From an uncultured Verrucomicrobiota bacterium (GTDB lineage: Bacteria; Verrucomicrobiota; Verrucomicrobiia; Limisphaerales; UBA1096), in contig CAJXAU010000074.1 of assembly GCA_913050205.1 (NCBI GenBank), positions 1 through 7,447 on the forward strand: a stretch of 7,447 nt of DNA, written 5' to 3'. Below are positions 5,968 through 7,447 of this stretch, piece by piece. Position numbers and translations under genes: made by a program. Numbering within the stretch: the stretch's first letter is position 1; each line of letters opens with the position of its first letter. The notes below the pieces were generated by a model that saw only the letters and a program-made list of their open reading frames with translations, ran no database searches and was not told the DNA's origin.

Positions 5968-5979
5968 GCTTGGCCAAGC
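5968..5979. repeat. Dispersed palindrome GCTTGGCCAAGC, copy 4
   Basis: The inner 12 bp are perfect; the flanks are T and G, so the outer base pair of the 14-mer is lost. It lies in the divergent spacer between fliD and the beta-propeller gene, about 50 bases upstream of the sigma-54 site on the minus strand and 29-40 bases before the plus-strand ATG. Confidence 0.85.
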
Positions 5980-6007
5980 GGTGTGAATTTGCTAAATGCC
6001 GTTCAGC

Positions 6008-7447
6008 ATGACCGATTCTGGTTCCAAAAAAACTCCTCAAAATCCGCGCTGGTGGCCGGCCGTTGTCATTTGCATCGGTTTGACCTTGGCACTCGTGGTC
6101 ATTTGGAACACCGGCACCGACAACCACCAAATGCAGGTTCTCCGGACTATCGGCGGGCTGGTGATCTCGGCTGTGCTCCTGCTCGCGTGGGCGATGTTTT
6201 TCTCACGCTTGGCCGGGAGGACTCGACTGGCCATTCTGGGCAGCCTTGTGGGGAGCGTCGCCGTGTTCCTTGGCTGTTTTCGCTTCAGCCAATTCAGCGG
6301 GAACATGGTGCCCATTTTTGAGTGGCGATGGGCCAAGCAGGAACTGCCAACCAAGACCGCTGAACCAAGCGAAAAACCGGAGGCACATCGCTTGGCCAAG
6401 CTCTCCTTTCCCCAGTTTCTCGGGCCAAGCCGAGATTGCAAGGTGCCCGGCCCCGAACTCGCCACCGACTGGACAGTAAACCCACCCACCCAGCTTTGGC
6501 GTCAACCGATCGGGGCCGCTTGGTCTGGCTTTGCCATTGCTGGCCATCGGGCCATTACGCAGGAGCAGCGCGGGGAAAATGAAGCCACTGTTTGCTACGA
6601 CATCGAATCCGGCAAGGTGCTTTGGCTCACGGAAAACCCCGGCCATTACAACACCGCTATCGCCGGCGAAGGTCCGCGGGCAACTCCGACCATTGTTGAA
6701 AACAAGGTGTTCGCCCTTGGCGCCGAGGGCATCCTAAGTTGCCTCGACCTCCAGTCCGGAAGTCAGCTTTGGCAGCGCAACATCGCGATCGACGCCGGCC
6801 TGGCCACCGATGGGCCAAGCGATCAAACGGGCGCATCCAAGCCCCGCAACAAAAGCAAGGAGTGGGGTTTCAGTAGTGCCCCGCTGGTTCATGAGGGCAA
6901 AGTGATCGTGAGCGCAGGCGGTGAAGACGGCAAATCCCTCATCGCCTACGCCGCCGACTCCGGCGAACCGATTTGGTTCGGCGGCAGCAGTCGCGCCGGG
7001 TACAGCTCGGCTCTTACAGCCACCATCCTCGGCGAGGAACAGATTCTCATTTTCAATCAGGACGGCCTCGCCGCACACAACCCGGAGGATGGGAAAGTCC
7101 GTTGGACTTTCGAGTGGAAGGAAGCAATCCCGCATGTCTCCATGCCGCTGATTCTCTCCGAAAACCAGGTGTTGCTCAGCCTCGGATATGGCAAGGGCAG
7201 CAAGCTGGTGGAGGTGTCAAAGGATGGCGACCAGTTCAAATCCAAGCAGATCTGGCACTCCATCCGCATGAAGGCCAAGTTCACCAATCTCATTTATCAC
7301 AAAAACCATGTCTTCGGCCTGGACGATGGAATCTTCGCCTGCATGGAGTTGAACCGCGGCCGACGCGCGTGGAAGGACGGCCGCTATGGCCACGGCCAAG
7401 TTTTGCTGCGAAATAACCACATTCTCGTCATGGCAGAGATGGGAGAG
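6008..7447 (+). CDS. Membrane-anchored PQQ-like beta-propeller protein, runs off right edge
   Basis: The first 480 codons of a gene open to the window edge. Three predicted membrane helices come first (about residues 15-33, 46-65 and 73-91), then a Lys/Glu/Pro linker, then a beta-propeller of the PQQ/BamB-like type. The propeller opens with 'FPQFLGPSRDCKVPGPEL' (134-151), the usual W/F-P-x-F-x-G-P-x-R-D entry, then 'LWRQPIGAAWSGFAIAGHRA', 'TQEQRGENEATVCYDIESGK' and 'VLWLTENPG'. Repeated blades end in D-x-x-S/D-G-x-x-x-W ('CLDLQSGSQLWQRN', 'AYAADSGEPIWFGG', 'HNPEDGKVRWTFEW'). Relatives are numerous in Verrucomicrobia and Planctomycetes and most have no known function; cofactor binding cannot be assumed. 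Another in-frame ATG lies at 5996, directly after a TAA, and could be the true start; neither has a clear ribosome binding site. The gene is divergent from the flagellar unit and probably not part of it. Confidence 0.88.
   Translation, partial: MTDSGSKKTPQNPRWWPAVVICIGLTLALVVIWNTGTDNHQMQVLRTIGGLVISAVLLLAWAMFFSRLAGRTRLAILGSLVGSVAVFLGCFRFSQFSGNMVPIFEWRWAKQELPTKTAEPSEKPEAHRLAKLSFPQFLGPSRDCKVPGPELATDWTVNPPTQLWRQPIGAAWSGFAIAGHRAITQEQRGENEATVCYDIESGKVLWLTENPGHYNTAIAGEGPRATPTIVENKVFALGAEGILSCLDLQSGSQLWQRNIAIDAGLATDGPSDQTGASKPRNKSKEWGFSSAPLVHEGKVIVSAGGEDGKSLIAYAADSGEPIWFGGSSRAGYSSALTATILGEEQILIFNQDGLAAHNPEDGKVRWTFEWKEAIPHVSMPLILSENQVLLSLGYGKGSKLVEVSKDGDQFKSKQIWHSIRMKAKFTNLIYHKNHVFGLDDGIFACMELNRGRRAWKDGRYGHGQVLLRNNHILVMAEMGE
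6390..6401. repeat. Dispersed palindrome GCTTGGCCAAGC, copy 5
   Basis: Perfect 12-bp core, with C before it and T after it. It lies in the linker between the membrane helices and the beta-propeller, encoding R-L-A-K, a reading frame different from that of copies 1 and 3. Three half-sites (at about 6331, 6423 and 6813) lie in the same gene. Confidence 0.85.

Noticed and set aside
5955..5985. Sigma-70 promoter for the beta-propeller gene (CTGACA at 5955)
   Set aside because: No acceptable -10 hexamer at 16-18 bases; the region at the right spacing is the GC-rich palindrome.
6037..6646. Two minus-strand open frames opposite the beta-propeller gene
   Set aside because: The plus-strand frame contains membrane helices and conserved propeller motifs; the minus frames are Gly/Arg/Ala-rich and overlap each other.
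6734..7135. 133-residue minus-strand open frame
   Set aside because: Antisense to the propeller blades of the plus-strand gene, with no recognisable domain.

Overview
The window is a flagellar late-gene locus from a Gram-negative bacterium, most likely of the Planctomycetes-Verrucomicrobia group. I infer this from three things: a secretin and an outer-membrane-type lipoprotein (two membranes), a membrane-anchored PQQ-like beta-propeller protein of the kind very common in Verrucomicrobia (Pedosphaera-type) and Planctomycetes, and short TTGGCCAA-centred palindromes scattered through genes and spacers. No rRNA or other taxonomic marker is present, so the assignment is tentative. I see no tRNA, rRNA, CRISPR array or transposase.

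Layout. Bases 1-514 (minus) hold the N-terminal part of a secretin (GspD/PilQ-like) that runs off the left edge. Bases 515-748 are a spacer with a convincing minus-strand intrinsic terminator and one copy of the dispersed palindrome. Bases 749-5863 (minus) form one compact five-gene unit, read from right to left: fliD (filament cap), a lipoprotein of unknown function, a small FlgM-like protein, fliS (flagellin chaperone) and a FliT/FlgN-like chaperone. Gaps are 18-30 bases and the last two genes overlap by one base. A good match to a sigma-54 promoter lies about 40-60 bases upstream of fliD. Bases 5864-6007 are a divergent intergenic region. From 6008 to the right edge (plus) runs a protein with three predicted membrane helices followed by a PQQ-like beta-propeller.

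How the genes work together (inference). The unit supplies the filament cap, its export chaperones and a probable anti-sigma-28 factor, which suggests a hierarchy in which sigma-54 switches on the cap genes and the FlgM-like protein holds back later sigma-28 genes. The lipoprotein inside the unit has a CsgG/LpoB-like sequence pattern and may be an outer-membrane accessory of the flagellum. The secretin and the beta-propeller protein look separately transcribed.

Most notable: FliD is 1013 residues, well above the usual size, and is expanded by five copies of a roughly 50-58-residue beta-rich repeat plus a separate 'HGL-TTGD' module inserted within the conserved C-terminal region. Both resemble building blocks of phage tail or structural proteins, so the filament tip may carry an adhesive or decorated cap. 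Also notable are the dispersed palindrome, which twice falls in a signal peptide where it encodes LGQA, and a perfect 20-bp palindrome inside the lipoprotein gene.
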